Positions 26,929-34,814 are shown, numbered from the stretch's first letter. The stretch: DNA of 64,000 nucleotides from Candidatus Poribacteria bacterium (GCA_022820835.1 JAJEET010000026.1:36543-100542), one strand, 5' to 3'. The notes: a model not told the origin generated them from the sequence alone. A program made the numbers and translations.

Positions 26929-27939
26929 TTATGCGGCGCAAGTCGGTTGTGAGTCGGTATACATCAGTGCGTGTGCGCGGAGTTCATCCACGATTGCTAA
27001 GACACCATCGTAGCTATCGCATGTGACGAGACGGTAGCGGAACGGTTTGACGTGTGGAATCCCTTTGAAATAGTTACTATAGTGCCGACGCATCTCTAAG
27101 AGCCCGCGTCTTAAGCCTTTCCACTTAATAGAGAAATCGAGATGCTTTCTAAAAGCAGCAATGCGTTCGTCTATTGAAGGGAGGGGCAGTAATTCACGGG
27201 TCGCAAAATAGTGTTTGATCTCGTTGAAAATCCAAGGGTAGCCGATCGCTGCGCGCCCGATCATAATCCCGTCAACGCCGTATTGCTGGCGCATCTGTAG
27301 TGCTTTCTGAGGACTATCGACATCGCCGTTCCCGAAGACAGGGATCCTCATGCGCGGGTTGTCTTTAATTTGACCGATGAGGGTCCAATCCGCCTCGCCT
27401 TTATACATCTGACGACGCGTTCTGCCGTGAATGGCGATGGCTTGGATACCGACATCCTGTAGCCGTTCTGCGACTTCAACGATATATTTTGTTCTATCGT
27501 CCCAACCGAGCCGAGTTTTGACGGTTACAGGCAGGTCCGTGGTTTTCACCATTTCGGCGGTCATCTTCACCATTTTGGGGATGTCTTGCAGAATACCGGC
27601 ACCCGCCCCTTTACACGTGACCTTTTTGACGGGACATCCATAGTTAATGTCAATGATGTCGGGTTTAACCTTCTCGGTAATTTCGACAGCGGCGCGCATA
27701 GATTCAATATCGTGTCCGAAAATTTGGATACCGATGGGTCGTTCCATCTCAAAGATGTCTAACTTAGCGACACTGGGTGCAGCGTCCCGAATCAGTGCCT
27801 CGGAAGAGATGAATTCCGTATACATAATATCCGCCCCGTTCTCCTTGCAGACGACGCGAAAAGGCGGATCGCTGACATCTTCCATCGGCGCGAGTAATAG
27901 TGGAAAATTTGGGATGTTGAGGTTACCAATTGTTACCAT
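26929..27939 (-). CDS. dus: tRNA-dihydrouridine synthase
   Basis: FMN-dependent reductase that makes dihydrouridine in tRNA, 336 residues. Visible motifs are LLLAPMEDVSDPPFR at the start, INYGCPVKKVTCKGAGAGIL (with the family's conserved GCP cysteine at 102), AIHGRTRRQMYKGEADW and VFGNGDVDSP, then DGIMIGRAAIGYPWIF. The sequence is of the DusB type, but I do not fix the subgroup. The start ATG is the only sensible one. The 70 bases upstream hold no clear promoter. Confidence 0.94.
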   Translation of the reverse strand: MVTIGNLNIPNFPLLLAPMEDVSDPPFRVVCKENGADIMYTEFISSEALIRDAAPSVAKLDIFEMERPIGIQIFGHDIESMRAAVEITEKVKPDIIDINYGCPVKKVTCKGAGAGILQDIPKMVKMTAEMVKTTDLPVTVKTRLGWDDRTKYIVEVAERLQDVGIQAIAIHGRTRRQMYKGEADWTLIGQIKDNPRMRIPVFGNGDVDSPQKALQMRQQYGVDGIMIGRAAIGYPWIFNEIKHYFATRELLPLPSIDERIAAFRKHLDFSIKWKGLRRGLLEMRRHYSNYFKGIPHVKPFRYRLVTCDSYDGVLAIVDELRAHALMYTDSQPTCAA

Positions 27940-28009
27940 GATATGTTATTTGTGGTGTTTTAGAAATTTCTATTGATGAATCCGACACAAAGTCCCGTTT
28001 CCAAATAGG

Positions 28010-28327
28010 TTAGGAACTAAATCGGATGCGTCGCTCGTATTCATCGTGTTTGCCTATCCAGAACCAGACGAAAGTACCTTCCTCTTCAAACGCCAAAGCG
28101 CGGTAGGACCTGTTAATTCTCACCGACCAATCTATTCTTCCAACTTGTTTGAAATTTAGAGAGGGATGTTTTGGATCTTGCTGCAGCAATTGAAAACACT
28201 TGTCGGCTTGCCGTTGGACTTTTTGGGGCAGGTCTTGATAGTGCTCCCAGAACTCTCTACGCGTTTTATAAATCCTTGCACCTACCCTCCCGCAAGTCCT
28301 CAAGAGTTTCCTCGCGAAGTTGATCAA
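28010..28327 (-). CDS. RelE/ParE-superfamily toxin-like protein
   Basis: Up to 105 residues. The RelE-like core is RIYKTRREFWEHYQDLP, then QADKCFQLLQQDP, SLNFKQVGRIDWSVRIN, SYRALAF and the closing FVWFWIGKHDEYERRI. RelE-family toxins are ribosome-dependent or free mRNA nucleases or gyrase poisons; which applies is unknown. The only in-frame start is TTG 28327, which lies inside the upstream antitoxin-like gene, giving a 62-base overlap. That is unusual, and the real start may be a non-standard codon nearer 28280. The gene pair is transcribed from the promoter at 29019-29047. Confidence 0.78.
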   Translation of the reverse strand: MINFARKLLRTCGRVGARIYKTRREFWEHYQDLPQKVQRQADKCFQLLQQDPKHPSLNFKQVGRIDWSVRINRSYRALAFEEEGTFVWFWIGKHDEYERRIRFSS

Positions 28328-28568
28328 GCCTTCCGGCTTTTATATCTTCCTCAATTTGCCTATCCCATGCTTCCCAGTCGGCTTCTAAAGTCTCATAAAG
28401 CGTTTTCTCAAGGGTCTTCAGCAATAGTGCTTGTGTCCTTTCCTCACATTTCACTTTGGGATGTTCCTGTATCCAACCCATCCATCCATCGCCATTTTTT
28501 TGGATATGCGCGGTATAGGTCGTTTCATATTCTGCATCATAGATTTCAACGGTCTGAATTTCTTCCAT
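28266..28568 (-). CDS. HicB-like antitoxin
   Basis: A 100-residue protein. Residues 15-60 (TYTAHIQKNGDGWMGWIQEH, then the TQALLLKTLEKTLYETL helix) fit the HicB-type partial RNase H fold. Residues 65-100 are charged helical (EAWDRQIEEDIKAGRLDQL, then EETLEDLREGRCKDL) and would be the toxin-binding tail. No DNA-binding domain is obvious. GGAGG lies 7 bases before ATG 28568. It overlaps the RelE-like toxin gene. HicB normally pairs with HicA, so a HicB-like antitoxin with a RelE-type toxin is a hybrid arrangement. A second, decayed copy lies just upstream. Confidence 0.72.
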   Translation of the reverse strand: MEEIQTVEIYDAEYETTYTAHIQKNGDGWMGWIQEHPKVKCEERTQALLLKTLEKTLYETLEADWEAWDRQIEEDIKAGRLDQLREETLEDLREGRCKDL

Positions 28569-28611
28569 CTGTGCCTCCTTAGGTTGAATAAAATCTCAAT
28601 CTCATGACTCC

Positions 28612-28692
28612 TTAAAAAGCGGATCGGATCTGCCGCATGTATTCATCGTGCTTTCCGATCCAGAACTCAGGGGTAGTTTTATAGATCTTTGC
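28612..28692 (-). pseudogene. remnant of a second RelE-like toxin gene (internal deletion)
   Basis: The minus frame ending in TAA at 28614-28612 encodes AKIYKTTPEFW directly joined to IGKHDEYMRQIRSAF. In the intact copy (28010-28327) these two segments, RIYKTRREFW and WIGKHDEYERRI, are about 70 residues apart. The middle of the toxin has therefore been removed, apparently by recombination at the W codons. It overlaps the end of antitoxin copy 2 exactly as in the intact pair. Confidence 0.75.
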
Positions 28693-28980
28693 ACCTGCCC
28701 ACCCGCAAATCTTCAAGGGCTTTCTCGCCAAGATGATCTAATCTTCCGGCATTTACGTCTTCTTCAAATTGCTCACACCATGCCTCCCACTCAGCAACTA
28801 AGATTTCATGAAGCTGGTTCTTGAGAGTTTTTAGCAATTTTCCCTGTGTCTGTTCTTCATATCTGACCTCGGGAACTTCAGGTATCCATCCTATCCAATC
28901 ATCTCCATTTTTCTGGATATGGGCAGTATAGGTCTCAAGAAAGTCCGTATATTGAATTTTGACGGTCTGAGTTTTTCCAT
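28679..28980 (-). pseudogene. second HicB-like antitoxin copy, frameshifted after the start
   Basis: ATG 28980 (GGAGG 7 bases upstream) is followed by a run of five A. In that frame it stops after 29 codons. One extra A would give QTVKIQYTDFLETYTAHIQK and then NGDDWIGWIPEVPEV, TQGKLLKTLKNQLHEIL and EDVNAGRLDHLGEKALEDL to a TAA at 28681-28679. This is a full-length paralog of the intact antitoxin (28266-28568) broken by one base in a homopolymer. It is closest to the shared promoter and could still be expressed by slippage. Confidence 0.78.
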
Positions 28981-29018
28981 CTGTACCTCCTTGTGTTAAA
29001 GCCTCTCAGATTACAGTT

Positions 29019-29047
29019 ATTATACCTTGAAAATGTCCGATTGTCAA
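29019..29047 (-). promoter_or_regulatory. consensus sigma70 promoter for the toxin-antitoxin locus
   Basis: On the minus strand TTGACA (29047-29042) and TATAAT (29024-29019), both perfect, are separated by exactly 17 bases. This is the strongest promoter in the window along with the one before the FRG gene. Strong constitutive promoters under autorepression are usual for toxin-antitoxin loci. Confidence 0.85.
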
Positions 29048-29080
29048 GGTGATTGAAAAAATGAAAATCGGAATAGGTAT

Positions 29081-29109
29081 TTGACTTTTTTCCGATTTCG
29101 TGATATATA
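29081..29109 (+). promoter_or_regulatory. promoter for the P-loop protein gene
   Basis: TTGACT at 29081-29086 and TATATA at 29104-29109, 17-base spacer, 55 bases upstream of the start codon at 29164. It is divergent to the toxin-antitoxin promoter 34 bases away, so the two may influence each other. Confidence 0.6.
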
Positions 29110-29163
29110 TAAGGCAGACTGTGGTAAGTTGTCTATTCACCCATTCAATAGCGAGGTCTTTTT

Positions 29164-29880
29164 ATGAGATGTATCTTTGTCGGCATTGAGTATGCAGGAA
29201 AATCGACGTTAGTTAACCTATTGACCAATTACTATCGACACCGGCAGTTGCGAGTCCATGTAGACGATCATTTTACGATCCCAGATTCCACGCTGAGTCC
29301 AGAATCGAGAGCGGCGTACGTGAACTTCCCAGACGACGTGAAAGAACGGATGCAGCGGATGCAACTCCAGTATCACGTTGAGGTCATCAAGAACTATCCG
29401 AACACGATGATCGCCGGTTGGCACATTGAGGAACTCGTTTATTCGTCCTTCTACGGCGATGATCCTGAGAGTCCGTATTATTCAAAGTATCATGTCAATG
29501 CGCAGCGCGGTTATGAAACACAAGTGATTGAAGCACGGTTGCCAGATGTGGTGATGATTCACGTGACCGCCAGTGATGCAGCCATTGCGGAACGGATGGA
29601 AACAGATCCGCACGAATACCAGATTATCAAAAAAGCCGATACTCCGACGCTCAAACGTCTATTTCAAGAGGAGATTGACAAGTCACTGTTTACGCATAAG
29701 GGACGAAAGATTGTGTTGGATACAACAGACAAGTCACCGACCGAATCGCTTGATGAACTACTATTGCTCTCCGAACCGCTCATTACGTTTGGTGAACTCG
29801 CTGTCCGCGCGATGGATGTCCCGGATACCGATTATCAGGTCCGCTATGAAAACGGAATTCGGAAGATGATACCTGAATAA
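29164..29880 (+). CDS. P-loop NTPase, thymidylate kinase-like
   Basis: A 238-residue protein whose N-terminus carries a Walker A loop, GIEYAGKSTL (7-16). It is followed by a strand-helix order like nucleoside and thymidylate kinases (VHVDDHFTIP, IAGWHIEEL, DVVMIHVTA, VLDTTDKSP). The sequence between the P-loop and the C-terminus does not carry a clear LID motif that I can name, so the substrate is unknown. It could equally be a small-molecule or tRNA kinase. It has its own promoter. GAGG precedes the ATG by about 9 bases. Confidence 0.65.
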   Translation: MRCIFVGIEYAGKSTLVNLLTNYYRHRQLRVHVDDHFTIPDSTLSPESRAAYVNFPDDVKERMQRMQLQYHVEVIKNYPNTMIAGWHIEELVYSSFYGDDPESPYYSKYHVNAQRGYETQVIEARLPDVVMIHVTASDAAIAERMETDPHEYQIIKKADTPTLKRLFQEEIDKSLFTHKGRKIVLDTTDKSPTESLDELLLLSEPLITFGELAVRAMDVPDTDYQVRYENGIRKMIPE

Positions 29881-29886
29881 AAAAAT

Positions 29887-29908
29887 GGCGAGGCCCGGAG
29901 ACCTCGCC
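29887..29908 (-). terminator. intrinsic terminator hairpin (GGCGAGG stem)
   Basis: Perfect GGCGAGG / CCTCGCC stem with an 8-base loop. On the minus strand the stem is followed by ATTTTTTTA, so it terminates the Gfo/Idh gene (stop 29931). It also sits 7 bases after the plus-strand P-loop gene and may act in both directions. Confidence 0.8.
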
Positions 29909-29930
29909 AAACATATATCGGTTCCATATT

Positions 29931-31004
29931 TTATCTGCTTAAGGGGTGTTCGCGGTTTGCAATTGGAAAGGGAACACGTTGTCCAGAGAGTTGCGATTCA
30001 TAAGCACCGAGGATCATTTCAAGTGCAGCGACAGCATCTTCGGCGGCAGAAATCGGTTTCCGATCATTTTCAGCAGCATCAATCAGATCCCGAATCGCAA
30101 GTTCATTGCCGCTGGAGAACGGCGTTTGGTCTAAGTCCATTGCTTCCCATTTTTGATCTGGATTTGAAGGCACCAGTACCGGGTATGGGTAGACCATGAG
30201 CCGATTTGCGACATCGCCGCGGAGCGAGAAAATGCCGTCGCTACCGACGATTTCCATGCCGTATCTGCCGGTGCCCGCCTGATCTCTTCGAGACTCAAAG
30301 AAGCCAGAGACTCCACTTTTGAAAGCGAAATAGCTGTTGATACAGTCGCCAGCGACGGGCCCCACAGGTTCCGTCGGTTCATGATCATCGCCGTAAGCGA
30401 TTTCTTTGCCATCTGTGGTTACATGGGACTGCATCCATGCGACATCACCGACAAAGAAGCGCATCATATTGAATAGGTGCGTACCCAGAACAATCATATC
30501 TTCGCCGCCGCCGCGATGATCCTGTTTACCACTCGCATAGATGGCTTGAATGGTACCGATTTTCCCATCGTTGAGCATCTGCCTAATCGCATGCGTCGCA
30601 GGTAGATAGACTGCCTGATGTGCGACAGCGACCTTTAAACCGCGTGCTTTCGCAGTTTCTACGATCTTATCACCCTCTGCAAGTGATGCTGTCATCGGTT
30701 TTTCGGTGTAGACATGGCAGCCTGCCTCAAGACAGGCGATTATCATAGCAAGGTGTTCCCGGGTCCAACGCGGGCAGACACTCACGATGTCGAGTTTCTC
30801 TTTTTCCAGCATATCTTGGTAATAGGCGTAGGTGCGCTGGGCACCGGCCTCTGTGGCTGCTTTTTCTCTACCGGCTTCGTCTGGATCAGAGACGGCGATG
30901 AATTCGACATTTGCTATGTTTTTGTATGGGGTATGCAGTCCGTGTCCGAAGTTTCCAGCACCGGTATGCCCGATTGCCGCTGCACGATACGTTTTTTGAC
31001 TCAT
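29931..31004 (-). CDS. Gfo/Idh/MocA-family oxidoreductase
   Basis: NAD(P)-dependent sugar-type dehydrogenase of 357 residues. The Rossmann N-terminus reads AAIGHTGAGNFG, then VSDPDEAGREKA, and the family's EKPM motif lies at 101-104. The C-terminal half shows HLFNMMRFFVGDV and an open-faced beta sheet. The GGAGGAAAA site precedes the ATG. Members act on inositol, aminosugars or other polyols; the substrate is unknown here. It follows the D-2-hydroxyacid dehydrogenase by 24 bases on the same strand, so the two may work on one catabolic route. Confidence 0.9.
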   Translation of the reverse strand: MSQKTYRAAAIGHTGAGNFGHGLHTPYKNIANVEFIAVSDPDEAGREKAATEAGAQRTYAYYQDMLEKEKLDIVSVCPRWTREHLAMIIACLEAGCHVYTEKPMTASLAEGDKIVETAKARGLKVAVAHQAVYLPATHAIRQMLNDGKIGTIQAIYASGKQDHRGGGEDMIVLGTHLFNMMRFFVGDVAWMQSHVTTDGKEIAYGDDHEPTEPVGPVAGDCINSYFAFKSGVSGFFESRRDQAGTGRYGMEIVGSDGIFSLRGDVANRLMVYPYPVLVPSNPDQKWEAMDLDQTPFSSGNELAIRDLIDAAENDRKPISAAEDAVAALEMILGAYESQLSGQRVPFPIANREHPLSR

Positions 31005-31028
31005 TTTTCCTCCATCTTACGTTGTGAT

Positions 31029-31976
31029 TTAATACCCTTTCTGTTTATCAACGAGATTCACTAACGGTTCACCTGCTACGTAGCGGTGTAGGTTATCAAT
31101 GAAGAGTTGCATGGCGCGTCTTCGGATGTGCTGTGAGGCTCCGGCACTGTGTGAGGTTAAGATCACGTTCGGTTGTTCCCATAACGGGTTCTCTGGTGGA
31201 CACGGTTCTGTGTAGGTTACATCTAACCCCGCGCCTGCTAACTTCCCGCTCCGAAGCGCAGCGAGTAGCGCATCTTCATCAATGACCCTACCGCGACTGA
31301 TATTCACGACGTAACTCGCATCCGGCATCTGATTGAATTGTGCATGCGACAGGAATTTATGCGTTTCGGGGGTGCTCGGGCAGCACACGACGAGGATGTG
31401 TGACTTCGCAAGAAACGCCATCAATCCATCTAAACCGAAGAGTTCTGAAACTGTATCCGGTTTATCAATCGGCTCTGCATCAGCGGCGATAACTTCAAAT
31501 TCAAAGGCGCGTGCGCGTGTCGCAATCGCCTTTCCGATACCACCGAGTCCGAGGATCCCCATCGTCATTCCTGCGAGTTCTATACAGGGTAGACGTTCCC
31601 AATGTTTTGTCTTCATAAACTCTAATTGTGCCGGAATCTGTCGGGTGAGAGACAAAAGGAGTGCAAAGGCATGTTCTGCGATCTGTCTGCCATATAAACC
31701 GCGGCAATTCGTTAGCATAACATCGCTATCTTTGAAGGCAGGGTACATGAATCCTTCCACACCGGCGTGTGGTTGATGCGCCCAACGGAGTGATGTTGCT
31801 GCTTGCATAGCATCTTCACCGATGTGTCCGAATAGAATCTCAACACCAGCGATGTGATCGCGTAACGGATCGCCGTGCGGTAGAAAACGCACCTCGACAC
31901 CGGTTGGAACATCTGAGAGCATTGCTTCAATATCTGGGGCTTGTCGGCTGCCTATTAGAACGCTAAGTTTATCCAT
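31029..31976 (-). CDS. D-2-hydroxyacid dehydrogenase
   Basis: NAD(P)-dependent dehydrogenase of 315 residues. The nucleotide-binding motif is GLGGIG (143-148). The catalytic arginine is in VVNISRGRVID, the glutamate in LDVTYTEPCPPENPLWE and the histidine in ILTSHSAGAS. A long insertion-free N-terminal half fits the glyoxylate/hydroxypyruvate reductase or DUF-like D-isomer group, and the exact substrate cannot be read. It is the first gene of a pair with the Gfo/Idh gene. The upstream gap to phhB contains a palindromic repeat. Confidence 0.92.
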   Translation of the reverse strand: MDKLSVLIGSRQAPDIEAMLSDVPTGVEVRFLPHGDPLRDHIAGVEILFGHIGEDAMQAATSLRWAHQPHAGVEGFMYPAFKDSDVMLTNCRGLYGRQIAEHAFALLLSLTRQIPAQLEFMKTKHWERLPCIELAGMTMGILGLGGIGKAIATRARAFEFEVIAADAEPIDKPDTVSELFGLDGLMAFLAKSHILVVCCPSTPETHKFLSHAQFNQMPDASYVVNISRGRVIDEDALLAALRSGKLAGAGLDVTYTEPCPPENPLWEQPNVILTSHSAGASQHIRRRAMQLFIDNLHRYVAGEPLVNLVDKQKGY

Positions 31977-32008
31977 CTATCTCTCCACGTCTATTGAAGG
32001 CTTGTAGA

Positions 32009-32036
32009 AAACGGGGTTACAAACCCCGCCTGCAAG
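32009..32036. repeat. palindromic CGGGGTTACAAACCCCG repeat
   Basis: CGGGGTTACAAACCCCG at 32012-32028 is a perfect palindrome around TACAAA and is flanked by CCTGCAAG. It is the same core as in the MITE at 34722-34814 but no terminal inverted repeats are visible, so it is probably a truncated copy. It lies between the phhB stop and the D-2-hydroxyacid dehydrogenase start on the minus strand. Confidence 0.7.
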
Positions 32037-32083
32037 AGAGGGGTTTTATTCTCTAAAGGGTCAATTTATTTTTCAGTTTTACC

Positions 32084-32371
32084 CTAACCACTAATTGCAT
32101 CCGCCTGTTTTGCCCACTGAAAGTCCAGATCGCTGATGCCGCCAGCATCGTGAGTTGTGAGGTCTATTGTGACACGGTTATAGACGTTAAACCATTCAGG
32201 GTGGTGGTTCAACGATTCAGCGACTAAGGCGAGTTGCGTCATGAAACCGAACGCGGAGACAAAGTTGTCGAACTGGAATTCTTTGTGAAGTTTCCCGTCT
32301 TCAATCGTCCAACCGTCAACTTGTGCGAGGTTTTCTTGGATTTGTGCATCTGTTAGTTTTTTTGCTGCCAT
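32084..32371 (-). CDS. phhB: 4a-hydroxytetrahydrobiopterin (pterin-4a-carbinolamine) dehydratase
   Basis: Small dehydratase that recycles the pterin cofactor of aromatic amino acid hydroxylases, 95 residues. The family motif NHHPEW (55-60, catalytic histidines H56 and H57) and the THDAGGIS loop (H74) are present. The opening [16 protein letters not shown] is typical. GAGGAG lies 8 bases before the ATG, and a promoter is found at 32482-32510. No phenylalanine hydroxylase gene is in the window. Confidence 0.95.
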   Translation of the reverse strand: MAAKKLTDAQIQENLAQVDGWTIEDGKLHKEFQFDNFVSAFGFMTQLALVAESLNHHPEWFNVYNRVTIDLTTHDAGGISDLDFQWAKQADAISG

Positions 32372-32481
32372 TAAAATTTCTCCTCAGGTTATATTGTGAG
32401 AATTGTGGGTGCTGTAGTCCTCGAAACGTCTTTAGCGTGCTTATATTCTACATTGGAGGCACTTGAATGCGACTCAGCGAA

Positions 32482-32510
32482 ATTGTAGTGGAAAATATAA
32501 ATAAATGCAA
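32482..32510 (-). promoter_or_regulatory. promoter for phhB
   Basis: On the minus strand TTGCAT (32510-32505) and TACAAT (32487-32482) with a 17-base spacer, about 110 bases upstream of the start codon. Moderate support. Confidence 0.5.
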
Positions 32511-32620
32511 GTTAAAATAGTAACAGTGAGGTTGATGACAACACTTATGATTTACCGTAGTGCATTTCGGTAAAAATGGAATTTTGTTTTAAAGATTTTT
32601 TTCTTAAATAGGAGGCATAA

Positions 32621-33847
32621 ATGGCAGGTGCAACAACGCTTTATTTTCCAGAGGTAGGTCCTCAGTGGGAGGATTGGGTTCAAGTTATTAATGTGGGGAC
32701 CGAAGAGACACGGGTGAATATAATTGCCCGACATGCAAGGAATGGAACACCTACGTGGTCGGATGAGAAAGAGATAAGTCCTTTTGAATGCTGGACCCCG
32801 AACGTTGAGGCAATTAAAGAGAACTCTTCGATGCAGTTTTCTGCGGATCAGCCGATTGTAGCAGAACGACACATGCACAAGGACCCGAACATCCTTGATT
32901 TCGTCGGTGCTGCAGAGGAATATGAAACTGTTGGACTTCGACTTTTCTTTCCAGAATTGGTACCCGGAGCCCTCGACTGGTTTCGGTTTCTAAACGTCGG
33001 CGAGGCAGATGCTTTGGTCAACATCATCGTCCGGAACAGGCGCGGCGATACGATAAGACAGCACCATCACAGAATCAAGCCAATGTGCTGCTGGGATGTT
33101 AGCGAAGGGATCATGGGAAACGTTAGAGGTACACTTGAAGTCCAAAGTACACAGCCGATTGTTGGGGAAAGACACCTCCATTACCAAGGCGGTAAAACAT
33201 GCGTCGGGCAATATGGTCAGGTGATTTCGGATGCCCCGCGCACGCTCTATTTTCCAGAGACAGGACCGGCATGGCGAGACTGGGCAATCATCGTCAATGT
33301 CGGTAGAGAAAGCGGAGAGGTTACGCTGATCGCACATGAGGATGGAACCGGTAAACCTGTCAATACGATGCAGCGCGAATTAGACCCTTTCGAGTGCTGG
33401 ATGCCGAAAATGGAGGATATTAAAATCAAATCTTCTGTCAAAATCACCTCTGAGCAGCCCATCGTTGCGGAGCGGCACATGCACAGCGGAACTGCAATTG
33501 TTGACCTACCCGGTGCATCCGAGGAGGGTGGACACGTCGGTATACGGCTCTTTTTCCCAGAAATCGCAAGCGGCGCGAAAGATTGGTTCAGGTTCCTCAA
33601 TGTCGGTGAGGTAAACGCACTCGTGAACATTATCATCCGTAACAAACGAGGCGATACTGTAAGACAGCTCCATCGGAATATCAGACCGAACTGCTGCGCT
33701 GATGTAGACGAAGGCGCGATGGGGAATGTTCGCGGCTCCGTTGAAGCACAAAGCACACAGCCGATTGTCGGTGAACGGCATCTCCATTATCAGAGCGGAC
33801 ATAAAGGAGCAGTTGTCGGGGAATATGGCATTGTGATCGGAGAGTAG
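32621..33847 (+). CDS. four-repeat protein with QPIVxERHxH motifs
   Basis: Not recognised. The 408-residue protein consists of four repeats of about 90-100 residues arranged A-B-A'-B'. Each opens with a variant of LYFPExxPxWxDW, continues with xNVGxxxxxVNIIxR and closes with QPIVAERHMH (A type) or QPIVGERHLHY (B type). Repeats 2 and 4 are nearly identical over long stretches (DWFRFLNVGE, NCC or MCCW, GNVRG, QSTQPIVGERHLHY), so the two-repeat block duplicated recently. The strand pattern recalls beta-sandwich domains such as the ASRT or DUF5719 families, which is a guess. No signal peptide. AGGAGG lies 6 bases before the ATG. It is followed by an SDR gene 54 bases away. Confidence 0.8.
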   Translation: MAGATTLYFPEVGPQWEDWVQVINVGTEETRVNIIARHARNGTPTWSDEKEISPFECWTPNVEAIKENSSMQFSADQPIVAERHMHKDPNILDFVGAAEEYETVGLRLFFPELVPGALDWFRFLNVGEADALVNIIVRNRRGDTIRQHHHRIKPMCCWDVSEGIMGNVRGTLEVQSTQPIVGERHLHYQGGKTCVGQYGQVISDAPRTLYFPETGPAWRDWAIIVNVGRESGEVTLIAHEDGTGKPVNTMQRELDPFECWMPKMEDIKIKSSVKITSEQPIVAERHMHSGTAIVDLPGASEEGGHVGIRLFFPEIASGAKDWFRFLNVGEVNALVNIIIRNKRGDTVRQLHRNIRPNCCADVDEGAMGNVRGSVEAQSTQPIVGERHLHYQSGHKGAVVGEYGIVIGE

Positions 33848-33901
33848 CGGATACTTTCGGCGTTGAATTAGATAATTTTTTGGAACTGAGGAGGGATTTT
33901 A

Positions 33902-34648
33902 GTGAATTTAACGGATAAAATTGCGGTTGTGACAGGCGCAGGACAAGGCATCGGGAAAGCGATCGCCCTGAGGCTTGCGAACGCGGGGGCAGATGTTGCG
34001 ATCATAGATTTAAACATAGCATCGGCTGAAGCCGTAGCCCAAGAGATCGAAGGCATCGGACGCAATGCGCTCCCCCTTCAAGCAGATGTTTCACAGTCTG
34101 TGTCAGTCAACGCTGCCGTTGAAAAAGTTATTTCGACCTTCAGTCGCGTTGATGTCCTCGTCAACAACGCCGGAATTGCCGGACGTACACTTCCGCTCAC
34201 TGATCTCGAAGAGGGAGATTGGGATACCGTTATCGGTGTGAATCTCACCGGTGTTTTCCTGTGTTGTAAAGCCGTAATTGCGCCGATGATCGCACAAGAT
34301 TATGGACGGATTGTGAACATCGCCTCAATCGCTGGAAAAGAAGGCAATCCAACACTCATTCCGTATTCGGTATCTAAAGCGGGGGTTATCTGTTTGACGA
34401 AAGCACTCGCGAAAGAGGTGACGGACTATAACATCCGTGTGAACGCCGTATCGCCTGCGGTGATTCATACACCGATACTGGAAGGCATGGCGCAATCAAC
34501 GATTGACTATATGGTGGGCAAGATTCCGTTGGGACGTGTGGGAAAACCTGAGGAGGTCGCTGCTGTGGTGAATTTCTTGGCATCGGACGAGGCAAGTTTT
34601 GTGACGGGGCAGTGCTATGATGTCAGCGGCGGAAGAGCGACGTATTAG
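33902..34648 (+). CDS. short-chain dehydrogenase/reductase (FabG-like)
   Basis: NAD(P)-dependent oxidoreductase of 248 residues. The cofactor loop is TGAGQGIG (11-18), NNAG lies at 88-91, and the catalytic S142, Y155 and K159 (YSVSK) are all present. The ending (FVTGQCYDVSGG) is typical of FabG-like SDRs. The start is GTG 33902 with GAGGAGGG about 8 bases upstream. No acyl-carrier or fatty acid gene is adjacent, so it may be a sugar or alcohol dehydrogenase. It may be co-transcribed with the four-repeat protein. Confidence 0.92.
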   Translation: MNLTDKIAVVTGAGQGIGKAIALRLANAGADVAIIDLNIASAEAVAQEIEGIGRNALPLQADVSQSVSVNAAVEKVISTFSRVDVLVNNAGIAGRTLPLTDLEEGDWDTVIGVNLTGVFLCCKAVIAPMIAQDYGRIVNIASIAGKEGNPTLIPYSVSKAGVICLTKALAKEVTDYNIRVNAVSPAVIHTPILEGMAQSTIDYMVGKIPLGRVGKPEEVAAVVNFLASDEASFVTGQCYDVSGGRATY

Positions 34649-34655
34649 TAGTAAG

Positions 34656-34721
34656 TTGTCAGTTAACAGTTAAAAGAGAGATTTGTTAAACGAAAACCTC
34701 TTAACTGAAAACCGTTAACTG
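34656..34721. repeat. heptamer-flanked hairpin repeat
   Basis: Left arm GTCAGTTAACAGTTAAAAGAG and right arm CCTCTTAACTGAAAACCGTTAACTG form inverted repeats around AGATTTGTTAAACGAAAA. The AAAGAG/CTCTT core and the CAGTTAAC/GTTAACTG outer arm recur in other elements of the window. The MITE at 34722 begins at its right edge, and AACTGTTAAC continues on the other side of that MITE. Confidence 0.7.
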
Positions 34722-34814
34722 TAGGACTTACGCATTTTTTCATGAAATTCTACAGAACCCGTGCGTCAGGCGGGGTTACAAACCCCGCCTGCAAGTGGGT
34801 GTGCGTAAGTCCTA
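34722..34814. mobile_element. 93-bp MITE with TAGGACTTACGCA terminal inverted repeats
   Basis: TAGGACTTACGCA at 34722-34734 and TGCGTAAGTCCTA at 34802-34814 are exact inverted repeats. The middle contains AGGCGGGGTTACAAACCCCGCCT (34768-34790), a palindrome. Same family as 26800-26890. No ORF. It appears to sit within or next to a heptamer hairpin repeat, between the SDR gene and a PQQ propeller gene. Confidence 0.82.

Noticed and set aside
28010..28568. Classical HicAB module
   Set aside because: The toxin carries RelE/ParE-type motifs and length, with no HicA double-stranded RNA-binding signature visible.
32552..32878. Minus-strand 108-codon frame opposite the start of the four-repeat gene
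   Set aside because: No ribosome site and antisense to a gene with AGGAGG; treated as a shadow.
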